A stretch of DNA of 64,000 nucleotides, from contig NZ_AP029048.1 in NCBI RefSeq assembly GCF_040371545.1, positions 930,001-994,000 of the forward strand, given 5' to 3'. Under the pieces are notes generated by a model. It searched no databases. It was not told the DNA's origin and was given only the letters and a program-made list of their open reading frames with translations. The position numbers were made by a program, and so were the translations under genes. Of this stretch, positions 48,349-59,218 are shown one piece after another. This DNA comes from Synechococcus sp. M16CYN. GTDB taxonomy: Bacteria; Cyanobacteriota; Cyanobacteriia; PCC-6307; Cyanobiaceae. Each line of letters begins with the position of its first letter. Positions within the stretch are counted from its first letter, which is position 1.

Positions 48349-48888
48349 TTATTTTTTGCCAGATTTGCCTGCTTTTCGCAGGATGCGCTCACCCTCGTAT
48401 TTGATGCCCTTGCCTTTGTAAGGCTCAGGAGGGCGAATTGAGCGAATCTTAGCGGCCTCGTTGCCCACTAATTCTTTGTCGATGCCTGAGACGACTACCT
48501 TAGTATTGTTATCTACCCTGAAAGTAATACCAGCAGGAGCTGTGATTTCAACAGTATGGCTGTAGCCAGCACTTACTACCAAAGTTGTGCCCCTAACCTG
48601 CGCACGAGAACCAACGCCGACAATTTCGAGAGTTTTGCTATAGCCGTTGCTCACCCCCTCTAGCATGTTTGCAACAAGGGTGCGACTTAATCCATGGCGT
48701 TCACGCGAGATGCGTTTAGTACTTGTGGGAGCGACAATAACTGTGTTGGCCTCCTGTCTAATGCTGACGCCCTCAGGAAGCCTACGCTCGAGTTCGCCCT
48801 TGGGGCCTTTGGCTCTAATCGTTAGACCATCGAGAAGTATGGTGACTTCATTCGGGATAGAGACAGGATTTTTTCCTATACGTGACAT
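48349..48888 (-). CDS. rplF: 50S ribosomal protein L6
   Basis: A 179-residue two-domain protein near the GTPase centre. [15 protein letters not shown], the [20 protein letters not shown] region and the C-terminal [16 protein letters not shown] motif are present. It follows rpsH by 14 bases. Confidence 0.98.
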   Translation of the reverse strand: MSRIGKNPVSIPNEVTILLDGLTIRAKGPKGELERRLPEGVSIRQEANTVIVAPTSTKRISRERHGLSRTLVANMLEGVSNGYSKTLEIVGVGSRAQVRGTTLVVSAGYSHTVEITAPAGITFRVDNNTKVVVSGIDKELVGNEAAKIRSIRPPEPYKGKGIKYEGERILRKAGKSGKK

Positions 48889-48902
48889 GATTTAGTTCCA
48901 GA

Positions 48903-49304
48903 TCAATAGACATAACAGAGGACTTCGCCTCCAACTTTCTCGCGGCGCGCATCACGGTCGCTCATCACACCTTTAGAGGTTGAAATGATTGCTATGCCGA
49001 GACCTCCAAGGACCTTGGGAAGACCGCGAGTGTTTTTATAAATTCGAAGTCCCGGTTTACTTACGCGTTGCATGGATCGAATAGTAGGTAAACGGTTCTT
49101 ACCGCTGTACTTGAGACAGAGAACCAGCTCAGCTTTGAAGCCTTCGCCTTCTTCGTTGATTTCGGAGATGAAACCTTCTTGGCGCAAAACTTTAGCAATA
49201 CTACGAGTTATCCGTGAAGCAGGAATTTTGGTGGTCTCGTGACGTTTCTCACTCGCATTGCGAATGCGGGTGAGCATGTCGGAAATCGGGTCGTGGTTAG
49301 CCAT
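48903..49304 (-). CDS. rpsH: 30S ribosomal protein S8
   Basis: A 133-residue central-domain protein. [18 protein letters not shown], the middle [10 protein letters not shown] segment and [20 protein letters not shown] are as in the family. It follows rplE by 19 bases; the rpsN gene, often between them in other bacteria, is not here, as expected for cyanobacteria. Confidence 0.98.
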   Translation of the reverse strand: MANHDPISDMLTRIRNASEKRHETTKIPASRITRSIAKVLRQEGFISEINEEGEGFKAELVLCLKYSGKNRLPTIRSMQRVSKPGLRIYKNTRGLPKVLGGLGIAIISTSKGVMSDRDARREKVGGEVLCYVY

Positions 49305-49323
49305 AGTTATTGACAGAAAGGGT

Positions 49324-49863
49324 TCAATTGCTCCGGAATGGCATTCCTATTGCGCTAAGGAGGGCCTTACCTTCTTCGTCAGAACGGGCAGTAGTGACAA
49401 TGGTGATATCCATGCCTCTGATGGCATCGATTTGGTCGAAGGAAATTTCAGGGAAAATGATTTGTTCTCGTACCCCGAGGGTGTAGTTGCCACGTCCGTC
49501 GAAGCTTCTCGGACTTACTCCGCGAAAGTCGCGAATTCGCGGTAGTGCAAGGTTAATAAGGCGCTCTAAGAAAGCGTACATTCGATCACCTCGCAGGGTT
49601 ACAGAGCAGCCAATCGGCATGCCCTGGCGTATTTTGAAACCTGCAATTGCCTTCTTGGCACGGGTCACAACAACCCTCTGGCCGGTGACCTGTGCAAGTT
49701 CTCTTACCGAGGCCTCGAGGGATTTGGCATTAGTAGCAGCCTCGCCGAGTCCTCGGTTGACGGTGACTTTCACCAACTTCGGGACTTCGTGGATGTTGGC
49801 GAGAGAGAGATCCTTCAATAGCTTGGGCTGGATAGTCTCCCGGTAACGCTTCTTAAGTGACAT
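49324..49863 (-). CDS. rplE: 50S ribosomal protein L5
   Basis: A 179-residue 5S rRNA- and tRNA-contact protein. [56 protein letters not shown] and [18 protein letters not shown] are typical. It follows rplX by 41 bases. Confidence 0.98.
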   Translation of the reverse strand: MSLKKRYRETIQPKLLKDLSLANIHEVPKLVKVTVNRGLGEAATNAKSLEASVRELAQVTGQRVVVTRAKKAIAGFKIRQGMPIGCSVTLRGDRMYAFLERLINLALPRIRDFRGVSPRSFDGRGNYTLGVREQIIFPEISFDQIDAIRGMDITIVTTARSDEEGKALLSAIGMPFRSN

Positions 49864-49904
49864 GATGCAGGTGGGGTGCTTCCGTACTTGGTCAGAAATC
49901 GGGA

Positions 49905-50261
49905 TTAGTCAAGGACTTCACCTGTCTTTTTAAGTCTGCGCTTTTTGGTACCATCTTTTTCAATGATGATCTCAGCTCGGCTTGCTATTTTCCCGCTAAT
50001 TGAGTACAGCATCACGTTAGAAGCGTGTATAGATGCTTCCTCAGTGACGATGCGCCCGTTCTCCCCCTCTTGGGACGGTTTTTCGTGACGGGTGCGTATA
50101 TTGACTCCTTCCACGACTAGGCGATTCTCATTAGGCAAAGTGCGAAGTATGGCTCCGGTCTTACCTTTGTATTTGCCAGCGATCACCTGTACGGTATCGC
50201 CTTTGCGAATTCGCATCTTAATGCGCTCAGCGGCCTTGGACTTTGAGGTTGCTGCAGTCAC
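49905..50261 (-). CDS. rplX: 50S ribosomal protein L24
   Basis: A 118-residue assembly initiator. The KOW motif is at [20 protein letters not shown]-like residues 19-38 (read as [20 protein letters not shown]) and the [12 protein letters not shown] segment follows. The C-terminus is slightly longer than the average. It follows rplN by three bases. Confidence 0.96.
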   Translation of the reverse strand: MTAATSKSKAAERIKMRIRKGDTVQVIAGKYKGKTGAILRTLPNENRLVVEGVNIRTRHEKPSQEGENGRIVTEEASIHASNVMLYSISGKIASRAEIIIEKDGTKKRRLKKTGEVLD

Positions 50262-50264
50262 GAT

Positions 50265-50630
50265 TCAAATGACCTCCGGAGCTAGGGACACAATTTTGGT
50301 AAAACTACGATCCCTCAGTTCTCGGGCCACGGGTCCGAAAACACGGGTGCCTCTGGGGTTCTTGTCATCGTTGATGATCACGGCTGCATTGTCGTCAAAT
50401 CGGATCGAATTGCCTGTATCGCGACGCAGGGTGGCCTTAGTACGAACCACGACTGCTTTGACTACATCAGACCTCTTGACACCCATGTTGGGCATCGCAT
50501 CTTTGACAGTGGCGACAATGACGTCGCCCACATGGGCGTAGCGACGATTTGTTCCCAGCACGCGGATGCATTGAATTCGTTTGGCGCCACTGTTGTCAGC
50601 AACGGTAAGGAGGGACTCCTGCTGAATCAT
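50265..50630 (-). CDS. rplN: 50S ribosomal protein L14
   Basis: A 121-residue protein of the subunit interface. [20 protein letters not shown] and [19 protein letters not shown] are the family signatures; the C-terminus [16 protein letters not shown] is normal. Its start overlaps rpsQ by four bases. Confidence 0.98.
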   Translation of the reverse strand: MIQQESLLTVADNSGAKRIQCIRVLGTNRRYAHVGDVIVATVKDAMPNMGVKRSDVVKAVVVRTKATLRRDTGNSIRFDDNAAVIINDDKNPRGTRVFGPVARELRDRSFTKIVSLAPEVI

Positions 50631-50926
50631 TGGGTGACCTCTGGGGATGCTCCTTTTGCATTAGCATCGGCAGTGTTCGACTTTGCACTACGACTGAGCA
50701 CCTCGGCTATCGCCCAATGTTTTTGTCGACTCATCGGTCTGGTTTCCATAATGCGGACCCGGTCACCAATGCGACAGAAATTGTCTTCATCGTGTGCTTT
50801 GTAGCGAGTGGTGCGGCTAACTGTCTTTTGATAAATGGGGTGAGGGAAACGGGTTTCCACCGCAACCACCACAGTTTTTTCCATCTTGTCACTTACGACG
50901 GTGCCGACCCGTTCTTTGACTGCCAT
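50627..50926 (-). CDS. rpsQ: 30S ribosomal protein S17
   Basis: A 99-residue protein with the OB-fold core ([40 protein letters not shown]) and a C-terminal tail richer in Ala, Asn and Glu than in most bacteria. It is coupled to rplN and follows rpmC by 15 bases. Confidence 0.96.
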   Translation of the reverse strand: MAVKERVGTVVSDKMEKTVVVAVETRFPHPIYQKTVSRTTRYKAHDEDNFCRIGDRVRIMETRPMSRQKHWAIAEVLSRSAKSNTADANAKGASPEVTQ

Positions 50927-50941
50927 GATTTAGAGTAGGGA

Positions 50942-51151
50942 TCAGGAGATGATGGAGCGTTGGCGTTCTGATTGCACCGTCAGCAATTGGGCCAGCTTGA
51001 TACGGGTTTCTTTAAAACGGTGCGTGTTGACGAGCTGCCGTGTAGCTCGCTCAAAACGCAGCTGAAAAAGCTCGCGGCGCAAACCATCGATTTTCTCGCT
51101 AATATCCGCATCAGAAAGGTTACGAACCTCATTAGCGTTGGTATGGGCCAT
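50942..51151 (-). CDS. rpmC: 50S ribosomal protein L29
   Basis: A 69-residue two-helix protein at the tunnel exit. The family pattern is [20 protein letters not shown] followed by [19 protein letters not shown]. It follows rplP by three bases. Confidence 0.97.
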   Translation of the reverse strand: MAHTNANEVRNLSDADISEKIDGLRRELFQLRFERATRQLVNTHRFKETRIKLAQLLTVQSERQRSIIS

Positions 51152-51154
51152 AAC

Positions 51155-51631
51155 TTAGTGCTCCGCAGTAGCAGCCTTGACAGTGGCCGGAGTTAAGGCT
51201 CCAGCGTTCTTTTTTTCTTCCTCTAGGATGATGAATTTAGTTTTTACGGGCAGTTTGTATTGAGCCAGGCGCATGGCTTCTCGTGCAATCTCGGGGGTGA
51301 TTTCCTCACCACTCATTTCGAAAAGGATCCGGCCTGGCTTGATCACGGCCACCCAGAATTCTGGGTTACCCTTGCCAGAGCCCATGCGGGTTTCGGCAGC
51401 ACGCATCGTGACCGGTTTGTCAGGGAAAATGCGAATCCAGATTTTTCCACCACGTTTGATATAACGGGTCATGGCACGGCGACTGGCTTCGATTTGGCGC
51501 GAAGTAATCCAGCCACATTCTTGGGCTTGTAAAGCAAACTGACCAAAGGCAATGGTGTTGCCTCTAGTCGCGATGCCACGCATACGACCTCGCTGTTGTT
51601 TGCGGAATTTGACACGTTTTGGACTAAGCAT
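51155..51631 (-). CDS. rplP: 50S ribosomal protein L16
   Basis: A 158-residue protein that positions the A-site t[23 protein letters not shown], the [20 protein letters not shown] core and [19 protein letters not shown] are diagnostic. The C-terminal 20 residues form an Ala/Thr-rich tail of the kind found in picocyanobacteria. It follows rpsC by 15 bases. Confidence 0.97.
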   Translation of the reverse strand: MLSPKRVKFRKQQRGRMRGIATRGNTIAFGQFALQAQECGWITSRQIEASRRAMTRYIKRGGKIWIRIFPDKPVTMRAAETRMGSGKGNPEFWVAVIKPGRILFEMSGEEITPEIAREAMRLAQYKLPVKTKFIILEEEKKNAGALTPATVKAATAEH

Positions 51632-51646
51632 GGTTTAAATCTCCGA

Positions 51647-52375
51647 TCAACCCTCACTTGAGCGGTCCTCGAACTGTTGAGGCCTGCGACTGGCCCGGCG
51701 ACGGGGACTAGCCCCCACTGGCACTGTTTGAGATTGTTCGCTTAGCACTTCACCCTTGAATACCCAAACTTTTATCCCAAGAACACCATAAGTAGTTTTG
51801 CCCACCCTGGTTGCATAGTCAATATCAGCACGAAGGGTGTGCAGAGGGACGCGGCCTTCGCGAGTCCACTCGGTCCGTGCAATCTCAGCGCCATTAAGGC
51901 GTCCAGATACCTGGATTTTCAACCCTAGGACGCCAGCTCGCTGAGCTCGCTGCACAGCCATTCGAATGGTGCGACGAAACGCCACACGTTTTTCCAGTTG
52001 TTGGGCGATGTATTCAGCCAAAAGAAACGCATCGCCGTCGACACGTTCTACTTCGACAACATTGATTCGCACGTGGCGACTCTTGTCTCTAACGGTCTTC
52101 TGGATTCCAGCACGAAGATCTTCAATACCGCTGCCCTGCCGTCCTACAAGAACGCCGGGACGTGCTGTTTTCAATTCAACTTCAAGTTGATCGGCCTTGC
52201 GAGCTATCAGTACATCACTGATACCGGCAGAACCGTATTTCTTGTGAATGAATTTTCGGATCCGATCGTCTTCTTGTAGAAGAGCCGGATATGTTTTACC
52301 GGAGGCATACCAGCGTGACCGGTGTTCTTGGGTAATCCCCAGGCGTAGACCGATTGGATGAATTTTATGTCCCAT
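51647..52375 (-). CDS. rpsC: 30S ribosomal protein S3
   Basis: A 242-residue mRNA-entry-side protein. [20 protein letters not shown] begins it, the KH domain has [15 protein letters not shown], and [20 protein letters not shown] is the C-terminal domain motif. It follows rplV by 18 bases. Confidence 0.98.
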   Translation of the reverse strand: MGHKIHPIGLRLGITQEHRSRWYASGKTYPALLQEDDRIRKFIHKKYGSAGISDVLIARKADQLEVELKTARPGVLVGRQGSGIEDLRAGIQKTVRDKSRHVRINVVEVERVDGDAFLLAEYIAQQLEKRVAFRRTIRMAVQRAQRAGVLGLKIQVSGRLNGAEIARTEWTREGRVPLHTLRADIDYATRVGKTTYGVLGIKVWVFKGEVLSEQSQTVPVGASPRRRASRRPQQFEDRSSEG

Positions 52376-52393
52376 TAGGTCGGAATCCGAGGG

Positions 52394-52765
52394 TCAGGAG
52401 TTGGTCTGAATAGTCACAGCAATACTGATGTGGCAGGTTTGCTTTTTAATTTGGTAGGCCCTGCCTTGGGCCCGAGGCCGGTATCGCTTCATAGAAGGGC
52501 CTATGTCGGCACTGGCACGCGAGATGACGAGAGAGGTTGGATCAAGACCGAGGTTGTTTTCGGCATTGGCCACTGCAGATCTGAGCACCTTGGTGATTGG
52601 TTTAGTAGAGCGATAGGGCATGAACTCGAGCATGATCAGAGCGTCGCGATAAGTACGGCCTCGAATTTGGTCGAGCACACGACGTACTTTCGAAGCAGAA
52701 CCGCGGATGAAACGTCCGTGAGCTTGAGCAGTAGGGGCCGTCGTGGGGGTAGTGGACGAAGCCAT
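52394..52765 (-). CDS. rplV: 50S ribosomal protein L22
   Basis: A 123-residue protein lining the exit tunnel. [20 protein letters not shown] and [19 protein letters not shown] are the characteristic sites. It follows rpsS by three bases. Confidence 0.97.
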   Translation of the reverse strand: MASSTTPTTAPTAQAHGRFIRGSASKVRRVLDQIRGRTYRDALIMLEFMPYRSTKPITKVLRSAVANAENNLGLDPTSLVISRASADIGPSMKRYRPRAQGRAYQIKKQTCHISIAVTIQTNS

Positions 52766-52768
52766 AGC

Positions 52769-53044
52769 TCAGCGGCCTCCTTTCTTGTCTTTGGTATGGC
52801 CCTTGAAGGTGCGAGTAGGAGCAAACTCCCCCAGTTTGTGGCCCACCATTTGCTCGGTGATGAACACCGGAACATGAGACTTGCCGTTATGAACAGCAAT
52901 GGTGTGGCCGATCATTGTCGGCAGGATTGTCGAAGCACGTGACCAGGTTTTGATCACAGATCTATCGTTAGTGTTGTTTTGCCTTTCAACCTTACGGAGC
53001 AGGCTGTCAGCGATGAACGGGCCTTTTTTGAGTGAACGTCCCAT
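52769..53044 (-). CDS. rpsS: 30S ribosomal protein S19
   Basis: A 91-residue head protein. [20 protein letters not shown] and [20 protein letters not shown] are typical, ending in [10 protein letters not shown]. It follows rplB by 35 bases. Confidence 0.98.
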   Translation of the reverse strand: MGRSLKKGPFIADSLLRKVERQNNTNDRSVIKTWSRASTILPTMIGHTIAVHNGKSHVPVFITEQMVGHKLGEFAPTRTFKGHTKDKKGGR

Positions 53045-53079
53045 AATGAGTTTAAGAAGCGGCCAAATTTATATAAAAT

Positions 53080-53943
53080 TCAGGAATCACGCCCGCCACG
53101 GCTCCGCTTGGACGTCTTGCGACGTTTCCGCAGTACGTATCGGTTGCTAGGTTTATTCCGCTTGCGAGTTTTAAGGCCAAGAGCGGGTTTGCCCCAGGGG
53201 GTCACCGGACCAGAGCGGCCGATTGGTGCCCGACCTTCACCGCCACCGTGGGGATGATCGCAGGGATTCATCACACTGCCTCGTACCTGGGGGCGACGTC
53301 CAAGCCAACGGCGCCGACCGGCTTTACCGAGACTTGTGTTGCGCACTTCTGAGTTGCCAACCTCACCAACAGTGGCGTAGCACTCACGCCGAATCAACCG
53401 AACCTCGGTAGAGGGTAGTTTAAGAGCTACATAATCACCTTCCTTAGCCATTACCTGAGCACTAGCCCCAGCAGTTCGCACTATCTGCCCACCACGACCG
53501 GCATAGAGCTCGATGCAATGCACACTGGAACCGAGGGGTACTGACGAAAGTGGCATTGCATTACCGTTTTCAACGGGTGCTTCTGGACCTGAAACCACCG
53601 TTTGGCCGACCCGCACCCCTGCATAAGCAAGAATGTAGCGCTTTTCGCCATCGGCGTAAAAGAGCAAAGCCAACCGGGCGTTACGATGGGGGTCGTAGTG
53701 GACCCCTGCCACTTTAGCGGCGACGCCGTGTTTGTTACGGCGAAAGTCTACGAGGCGATAAAGCCGCTTATGACCGCCACCGCGATGGCGGCAAGTGATG
53801 ACGCCGCGGTTGTTACGGCCTTTGTGGCGGTGCTTGGAGACCACCAGGTTCTTTTCCGGCTTGCGGCCGGTGACCTCGCTGAAGTCAGTGACGACGCGGC
53901 TGCGCGTGCTGGGGGTATAGGGGCGGAATTTACGAATTGCCAT
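53080..53943 (-). CDS. rplB: 50S ribosomal protein L2
   Basis: A 287-residue protein near the peptidyl-transferase centre. Signatures are [39 protein letters not shown] and [19 protein letters not shown] with its conserved His. Full length. It follows rplW by 17 bases. Confidence 0.98.
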   Translation of the reverse strand: MAIRKFRPYTPSTRSRVVTDFSEVTGRKPEKNLVVSKHRHKGRNNRGVITCRHRGGGHKRLYRLVDFRRNKHGVAAKVAGVHYDPHRNARLALLFYADGEKRYILAYAGVRVGQTVVSGPEAPVENGNAMPLSSVPLGSSVHCIELYAGRGGQIVRTAGASAQVMAKEGDYVALKLPSTEVRLIRRECYATVGEVGNSEVRNTSLGKAGRRRWLGRRPQVRGSVMNPCDHPHGGGEGRAPIGRSGPVTPWGKPALGLKTRKRNKPSNRYVLRKRRKTSKRSRGGRDS

Positions 53944-53960
53944 AGTTTGAGTCAGACCCT

Positions 53961-54263
53961 TCAGGACTCAGGAAAGAGTTGAATCGAGTTGCCCTCAGCT
54001 AAACGCACTACTGCCTTCTTAACCCGGGTACGCTTGCCTGTGAAACGGCCCATACGACGGGATCGTCTCGGAGGTATCATGGTGCTAATACCTGCCACTT
54101 TTACATCAAAAAGCTGCTCGATAGCGGCTTTGATGTCTGGCTTTGCAGCACGATGGTCAACCTCAAAGGTGTATTGGTTTAACTCGAGAACACGGGTTGC
54201 CTTCTCAGTAATCAATGGCTGGCGAATAACATCTGCCAAACGTGATCGGAAATGCTTAGTCAT
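53961..54263 (-). CDS. rplW: 50S ribosomal protein L23
   Basis: A 100-residue protein at the tunnel exit that docks the trigger factor and SRP. The start is ATG 54263 ([20 protein letters not shown]); the frame upstream is inside rplD. It overlaps rplD by eight bases and ends with [18 protein letters not shown]. Confidence 0.96.
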   Translation of the reverse strand: MTKHFRSRLADVIRQPLITEKATRVLELNQYTFEVDHRAAKPDIKAAIEQLFDVKVAGISTMIPPRRSRRMGRFTGKRTRVKKAVVRLAEGNSIQLFPES

Positions 54264-54891
54264 CTCCGTAAACCTCCTGAATGGTTGCAAGGGCTTCCTC
54301 CCCCAATAACAAAGTGTTGGCATGGAGTAGGTCGAAGACGTTGAGATGATTAGCTTGAATCAGCTTCACTCTCTGAAGATTGCGTACGGAACGATGTACC
54401 ACCTCGGAGGGATTCGTCAGGATGACTAGCACCTTGGCATCCTTATTGATGCCCAGACGTCCGAGTGCATCGGTAATTTCACGTGTCTTCGGGGTTTTAA
54501 GGGCTGATCCAAAATCCTTCACTACAGTGATGTCATCAACACGAGCCATTAGCGCCGTCCGCAGCGCCAGACGACGCTCCTTGCGATTCATAACGAGGTT
54601 ATAACTGCGAGGTTTGGGTCCGAAAATGATGCCGCCACCGGGACGTAAAGGGGTGCGAACAGACCCTTGGCGTGCTCGACCTGTCCCCTTCTGCTTGTAG
54701 GGCTTTCTACCACCACCACGTACCTCTGAACGAGTGAGAGTGCTTGCATTGCCTTGGCGAACGTGAGCTTGCTGACGCAAAACAGCACGGTGCATGAGGT
54801 CCCTAGCAGTGGCTTCTTTCGCTATTTTGAGATCCAAGGTTACCTCACCAGCTTCTCTACCCTGCCAATCACGAACTACACAGCTGGTCAT
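54256..54891 (-). CDS. rplD: 50S ribosomal protein L4
   Basis: A 211-residue protein whose loop lines the exit tunnel ([40 protein letters not shown]). The start ATG 54891 shares one base with the rplC stop (TGATG); a GTG one codon earlier is the only alternative. L4 autoregulates the S10 operon in some bacteria; nothing in the sequence here shows it. Confidence 0.97.
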   Translation of the reverse strand: MTSCVVRDWQGREAGEVTLDLKIAKEATARDLMHRAVLRQQAHVRQGNASTLTRSEVRGGGRKPYKQKGTGRARQGSVRTPLRPGGGIIFGPKPRSYNLVMNRKERRLALRTALMARVDDITVVKDFGSALKTPKTREITDALGRLGINKDAKVLVILTNPSEVVHRSVRNLQRVKLIQANHLNVFDLLHANTLLLGEEALATIQEVYGDD

Positions 54892-55547
54892 CACTCACCT
54901 CTTTGGGCAAGAGAGGCGCCTACGCGCACGGCTGGCCGAATATTCAGCAGCGCCCCAGGTTTTCCCGGAACGGAACCCTTTACCACCAACAAGTTGCGAT
55001 CGATATTCACTTTGAGAATGACCAAGCCGCGGGTTGTGGTTCTTTTACCGCCGTGCCGTCCTGACATCCTCTTGCCAGGATAGATTCGACCCGGGGTCGT
55101 GCCGGCGCCGATGGAACCTGGTTGCCGATGTTTTTTTGAGCCATGGGTCATTGGACCACGTCTAAAACCGTGGCGTTTTTGCAAGCCTGCAAAACCTCGA
55201 CCCATAGTGTTGCCGCTAATGTCCACTTTTTGGCCAACTTCAAATTCGCCAACTGTGATGGAACCACCAAGTTCGAAGCCGTCAACATTGTGAATGCGGT
55301 ATTCGCGAAGGTGGCGCAAAAGGTTCTCGCCTGATTTAGTGAGGTGACCTTTTGAAGGTTTATTGATCAGCTTCTCGCGAGTTTTGCTGAAGCCGATCTG
55401 CACCGCGGCGTAGCCATCAGTGTCATCGTTTTTAAGTTGTGTGATACGGCAGGGACCGGCCTCGATCAAAGTGACGGGGACCGCTCTGCCTTGCTCGTCG
55501 AAGAGCTGGGACATGCCCAACTTCTTCCCGAGAATGCCGATTGACAT
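54891..55547 (-). CDS. rplC: 50S ribosomal protein L3
   Basis: A 218-residue early-assembly protein and the first gene of the minus-strand cluster. The start is ATG 55547 ([20 protein letters not shown]). [20 protein letters not shown] and the [20 protein letters not shown] region mark the family. As is usual in cyanobacteria rpsJ is not upstream of it. Confidence 0.97.
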   Translation of the reverse strand: MSIGILGKKLGMSQLFDEQGRAVPVTLIEAGPCRITQLKNDDTDGYAAVQIGFSKTREKLINKPSKGHLTKSGENLLRHLREYRIHNVDGFELGGSITVGEFEVGQKVDISGNTMGRGFAGLQKRHGFRRGPMTHGSKKHRQPGSIGAGTTPGRIYPGKRMSGRHGGKRTTTRGLVILKVNIDRNLLVVKGSVPGKPGALLNIRPAVRVGASLAQRGE

Positions 55548-55943
55548 GGAAGGGAAAAGCACCAACTGGAACAACCACTCTCCGGTTTCCCGGATGGGGC
55601 AAAAGTGCCGATCGAAAAACACAGCCACGATCCGAGACGATGTTCCGAAATTGAACGGCTTTCGAACGGGACTAGCGTTTGATGACTCAGCGAGGCTAGG
55701 ACTTGCTTAAGCAACTGCTTGCTCAAAAAGTTTCCCGGCGGATGTCAAGTCTCAGAAAGAGAATCTAGTGACCGCTTTGGCCCAAAAATCCGGCATAATC
55801 GCCGAATCTGCTCTGTCAGCCGAATGCCCGGCTAGCGGACGGGCACAGAAGTGCAGAACGGTCACTTAGTCTACACCACTAACTAAAAAACGGCCCCCTT
55901 GTTTGCTTAGCTGCCAGACTCTTGCGATTGTTATACAACCCCC
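55548..55943. promoter_or_regulatory. Divergent control region of the rplC cluster and ndhN
   Basis: About 400 bases that must hold the promoter of the ribosomal cluster. No gene is seen. From 55770 to 55870 there are several short GC-rich inverted stretches (for example GCCCGGC/GCACGGGC-like segments around the AGCCGAATGCCCGGC), which could be leader structure; none is a clear terminator. Confidence 0.4.
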
Positions 55944-56405
55944 ATGCCCCTACTCATCAACAGCCGGGGATTTCGCCGTGATCTCGAAGCCAATGGGTGC
56001 CTTGCTGTTCACTCCCCACTTGAAGGGGGGTTTGAGACGCGCTTATTGCGACGACTCCGCTGTAGTGGTTACCGTACCCGGATTACTTCGGCACGAGGCT
56101 TGGGTGATCCTGAGGTTTTCCTGACTCGAAAGCACGGGATTAGACCGCCACACCTCGGTCATAATTGTGTCGGTCGTGGCGCTGCTGTTGGAGAAATTCA
56201 ACAGGTTGTTCCATTGATGGGGGATCTGTTCGATGGTGTGGATTCTGTAGCGCTATGGCTTTTAGAAGGCCAAGTTCTTTCGCGGTCTGAGCTGTTATCT
56301 CTTTGCGATCTCTGTAAGCGTGAATCTCGCCTTCACATAATTGTGGAGATGGGTGGAGCTCGTAGCCTTCGATGGCAATCAATGCAGGCCTTACTCAACG
56401 TTTAA
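55944..56405 (+). CDS. ndhN: NAD(P)H-quinone oxidoreductase subunit N
   Basis: A 153-residue cyanobacterial and chloroplast NDH-1 subunit of the membrane-attached connecting module, serving cyclic electron flow and respiration. [60 protein letters not shown] and [20 protein letters not shown] are family signatures. Length is normal. Its 3' end overlaps the start of ldpA by 34 bases, so the two are co-transcribed. Confidence 0.95.
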   Translation: MPLLINSRGFRRDLEANGCLAVHSPLEGGFETRLLRRLRCSGYRTRITSARGLGDPEVFLTRKHGIRPPHLGHNCVGRGAAVGEIQQVVPLMGDLFDGVDSVALWLLEGQVLSRSELLSLCDLCKRESRLHIIVEMGGARSLRWQSMQALLNV

Positions 56406-57409
56406 GCCCGGAGGAGTCGCTGACTCATGGCTGTTGGGTCAAATTAATCTGTGGCGCAAGCAATCAAGACCTGCCATCAATCACAGATCTTTGTGCAGTT
56501 TATTCCATGGTAGGCGTGCACTGCATTGATGTTGCTGCCAATCCAGCGGTTGTTCATGCAGCACGTCTGGGTCTTGCTTGGGTCGAGGAGCGCAGTGGTT
56601 ACCGTCCCTGGTTGATGGTCAGTCTAAGTGATGGGTTGGATGTTCATTTTCGCAAGGCTTGGTTTGACCCAACCCATTGTCCACCAGAATGCAAACGCCC
56701 TTGCCAGCATGTCTGTCCTGCCGAAGCTATCGCTGAGTGGGCGGCTGTCGATCCACAACTTTGCTATGGCTGCGGACGTTGTTTGCCGGCTTGTTCTTAC
56801 GGTTTGATTAAAGAACAAGATTACAGTTTCAACCTTGAGGCTGTCGGTGATTTACTTGTGACGCTCCAGCCTGATGCCGTGGAGATTCATACGGCACCAG
56901 ACCATGATCAAGGTTTTGATGTTTTGATGGGAAGTCTCGATAAAGTTTCGTTGTCTTTGCAACGACTTGCGGTTAGTTGTGGTCTTGAAAGGCGTGGGAT
57001 GGGAATGGTGCCGGAGCGCATTGCAACAACCCTTTGGCGTCGTCACGCTCGATTAAGACACAGCGGTTTTCGACCGCTATGGCAGCTGGATGGAAAACCA
57101 ATGAGTGGCGATATTGGAGCAGGAACTGCACGCTCGGCTGTTAAGCTGTGGCGAGCAATGAATTCTATAGCGCCTCCAGGCCCTCTTCAGCTGGCTGGTG
57201 GGACAAACCATCATACACTTAAACATCTCGACTGCCAAGAACGCCCTGCCGGGATCGCTTTTGGTGGTGCGGCACGACGGCTTCTCATGCCACTGTTAAG
57301 AGAAGCTCAGCACCGTGGTATTTCCTTAAGAGATTGGCCCGAGGGTTGGGAGCGAGCCACGACTTTGGCGCAAGTGTTGGTAGCGCCGTGGATCAACCGA
57401 TCTTGCTAA
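56372..57409 (+). CDS. ldpA: Circadian-input iron-sulfur protein LdpA
   Basis: A 345-residue protein reported in Synechococcus elongatus to pass redox state to the circadian clock. Two 4Fe-4S-type cysteine clusters are visible, [14 protein letters not shown] near residue 110 and [14 protein letters not shown] near residue 132. [20 protein letters not shown] is the typical N-terminal region. ATG 56372 is the first in-frame start and makes a longer N-terminus than some relatives have. The gene overlaps ndhN and lies 22 bases before ycf45. Confidence 0.92.
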   Translation: MAINAGLTQRLSPEESLTHGCWVKLICGASNQDLPSITDLCAVYSMVGVHCIDVAANPAVVHAARLGLAWVEERSGYRPWLMVSLSDGLDVHFRKAWFDPTHCPPECKRPCQHVCPAEAIAEWAAVDPQLCYGCGRCLPACSYGLIKEQDYSFNLEAVGDLLVTLQPDAVEIHTAPDHDQGFDVLMGSLDKVSLSLQRLAVSCGLERRGMGMVPERIATTLWRRHARLRHSGFRPLWQLDGKPMSGDIGAGTARSAVKLWRAMNSIAPPGPLQLAGGTNHHTLKHLDCQERPAGIAFGGAARRLLMPLLREAQHRGISLRDWPEGWERATTLAQVLVAPWINRSC

Positions 57410-57431
57410 AAATCCCTGAGAGACCGATCCC

Positions 57432-58862
57432 ATGGATACGCATCGGGTCACTGACGATCTCGATCGACTTCTCGATCTGCTGCCAGAGGCAGTGCGGGTC
57501 GAGCTGTCTAGCGAAGAGAGCCACAACCAACTTTTGGAAGTCGTTCTGGATTTAGGGCGAATTCCTGAAGCTCGCTATCCAGATCGTGCTCAGGCGTTGG
57601 GAACAAATCCCATCACTCGAGTGGATTTGAGCGACTTGGTTGATCGCTTAGGCCAGTTTGGTGCTGACAACCGCGCTGGCATTGAGCACACGTTGCACCG
57701 GATCAGTGCGATTCGCAATCGACAGGGGGAAGTGATTGGCCTCACTTGCCGCGTAGGCCGTGCCGTCTTCGGAACGGTAGCGATGGTGAGAGATTTACTT
57801 GATAGCGCTCAGTCCCTCTTGTTGATGGGGAGACCGGGAGTGGGCAAGACCACGGCGTTGCGAGAAATAGCCCGAGTTCTTGCTGACGAGATGCAACGTC
57901 GAGTGGTAGTCATAGATACTAGTAATGAGATTGCAGGCAACGGCGATATACCCCATCCGGCGATCGGCCGCGCACGTCGAATGCAGGTTTCTAGGCCTGA
58001 ACAACAGCATCAAGTCATGATAGAGGCAGTAGAAAACCACATGCCCGAGGTCATTGTAATTGATGAAATCGGGACGGAACTTGAGGCCCTGGCAGCACGC
58101 ACCATTGCTGAACGCGGCGTGATGCTGGTTGCTACAGCGCATGGCAATGCGCTTGGGAACTTGATCAAAAACCCTACTCTTAGCGATCTAGTAGGGGGAA
58201 TTCAGTCGATCACACTTGGTGATGAAGAAGCGCGTCGCCGGCGTAGCCAGAAAACGGTACTTGAAAGAGCAGCTGAACCGACTTTCCCTGCGGCAGTAGA
58301 GATGCATACTCGACATCGTTGGTCAATTCATGCTGACGTGGCTTCCACTGTTGATCAGATGTTGCGTGGTCGGCAACCCAGGGTTGAACAGCGTGAGCTC
58401 ACGAGCGAAGGGAGGGTCCGGCGGCTGAACCCTATAAAAGCAAAGAACCTACTTCGGCGTCCGGCTTTGGCTGTTGCTTCTCCACCATGCCCTTCGCTAC
58501 CGCCTTCTTCAATTGATTCTTTGCAACCTCAGGTGGACAATGGGACAGAGCGCAGCAGTGACCTACAGGTTCTTTGCTGTGGCATTACTCCGCAGTTGGT
58601 GGAACAGGTAATTTGGCGACAAAGTTGGCCAGCGCGTTTAGTAAGTGATCTCAGTGATGCCGATGTTGTACTGAGCGTGCGTCAAGGACTAGGTCATAAG
58701 TCTGGTTTGCGCCGTCAAGCAAAGGAGCAGCGTGTGCCAATCTTGGTGATCAAGGCAGACACGCTTCCTCAAATTGATCGCGCTTTAGAGCGTCTCTTGA
58801 GTCGTCGAGCGTTGTCACCCAATCTTGATGTTTCATCTGTCGATTTAAATAATCTGATTTAA
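57432..58862 (+). CDS. ycf45: AAA ATPase Ycf45
   Basis: A 476-residue cyanobacterial/plastid ATPase, related to SpoIIIAA. Walker [10 protein letters not shown] is near residue 136 and Walker B VIVIDEIG near residue 208, with the following ATAHG segment. Relatives usually carry a further R3H domain at the C-terminus. Here the frame stops at TAA 58862, after which a same-frame stretch (LEEFCLALEHF) and, in another frame, NRYRLRSSLSS continue to about 59059; this looks like the C-terminal part of the family, cut by at least two stops and a frameshift. The ATPase core is intact. Activity without the R3H part is uncertain. Confidence 0.9.
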   Translation: MDTHRVTDDLDRLLDLLPEAVRVELSSEESHNQLLEVVLDLGRIPEARYPDRAQALGTNPITRVDLSDLVDRLGQFGADNRAGIEHTLHRISAIRNRQGEVIGLTCRVGRAVFGTVAMVRDLLDSAQSLLLMGRPGVGKTTALREIARVLADEMQRRVVVIDTSNEIAGNGDIPHPAIGRARRMQVSRPEQQHQVMIEAVENHMPEVIVIDEIGTELEALAARTIAERGVMLVATAHGNALGNLIKNPTLSDLVGGIQSITLGDEEARRRRSQKTVLERAAEPTFPAAVEMHTRHRWSIHADVASTVDQMLRGRQPRVEQRELTSEGRVRRLNPIKAKNLLRRPALAVASPPCPSLPPSSIDSLQPQVDNGTERSSDLQVLCCGITPQLVEQVIWRQSWPARLVSDLSDADVVLSVRQGLGHKSGLRRQAKEQRVPILVIKADTLPQIDRALERLLSRRALSPNLDVSSVDLNNLI

Positions 58863-59059
58863 ACAGTCAAAATGATGAATTGGTTCAGTCTCGAGGAGTT
58901 TTGTCTTGCTCTTGAGCATTTTGAGCAACATAGTGACGTTGCAAAGTCGTCTTCCGGAGCTACTTGCTTGCATGAGGAACAGGTTTAGAGGATGCAGCCG
59001 ATTCGGTGAATCGTTATCGCTTGCGTAGCAGCTTGTCTAGCGTGAGTAGGCTTAGGTAG
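58863..59059 (+). pseudogene. Broken C-terminal tail of ycf45
   Basis: Read in three frames it yields LEEFCLALEHFEQ, then HEEQV with a TAG, RMQPIR, then NRYRLRSSLSS ending in a TAG at 59059. The order fits the R3H-containing end of Ycf45 after nonsense and frameshift mutations. Confidence 0.5.
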
Positions 59060-59136
59060 ATTGATGAAGGTCGGCATGGTGTAATCAGCACACATTCTCA
59101 GGTAAAGTCGATGTGGTCAGTTACATCCGTAATTGA

Positions 59137-59208
59137 TGGGCCGTCGCCAAGCGGTAAGGCAGCGGGTTTTGGTCTCGCCATTCCTAGGTTCGAATCCTAG
59201 CGGCCCAG
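59137..59208 (+). tRNA. tRNA-Gln(TTG)
   Basis: A 72-base cloverleaf; acceptor TGGGCCG/CGGCCCA, anticodon loop TTTTGGT with anticodon TTG, T-loop TTCGAAT, discriminator G, no encoded CCA. Six T residues follow, and the HAD gene starts ten bases after the tRNA end. Confidence 0.95.
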
Positions 59209-59218
59209 CTTTTTTATC

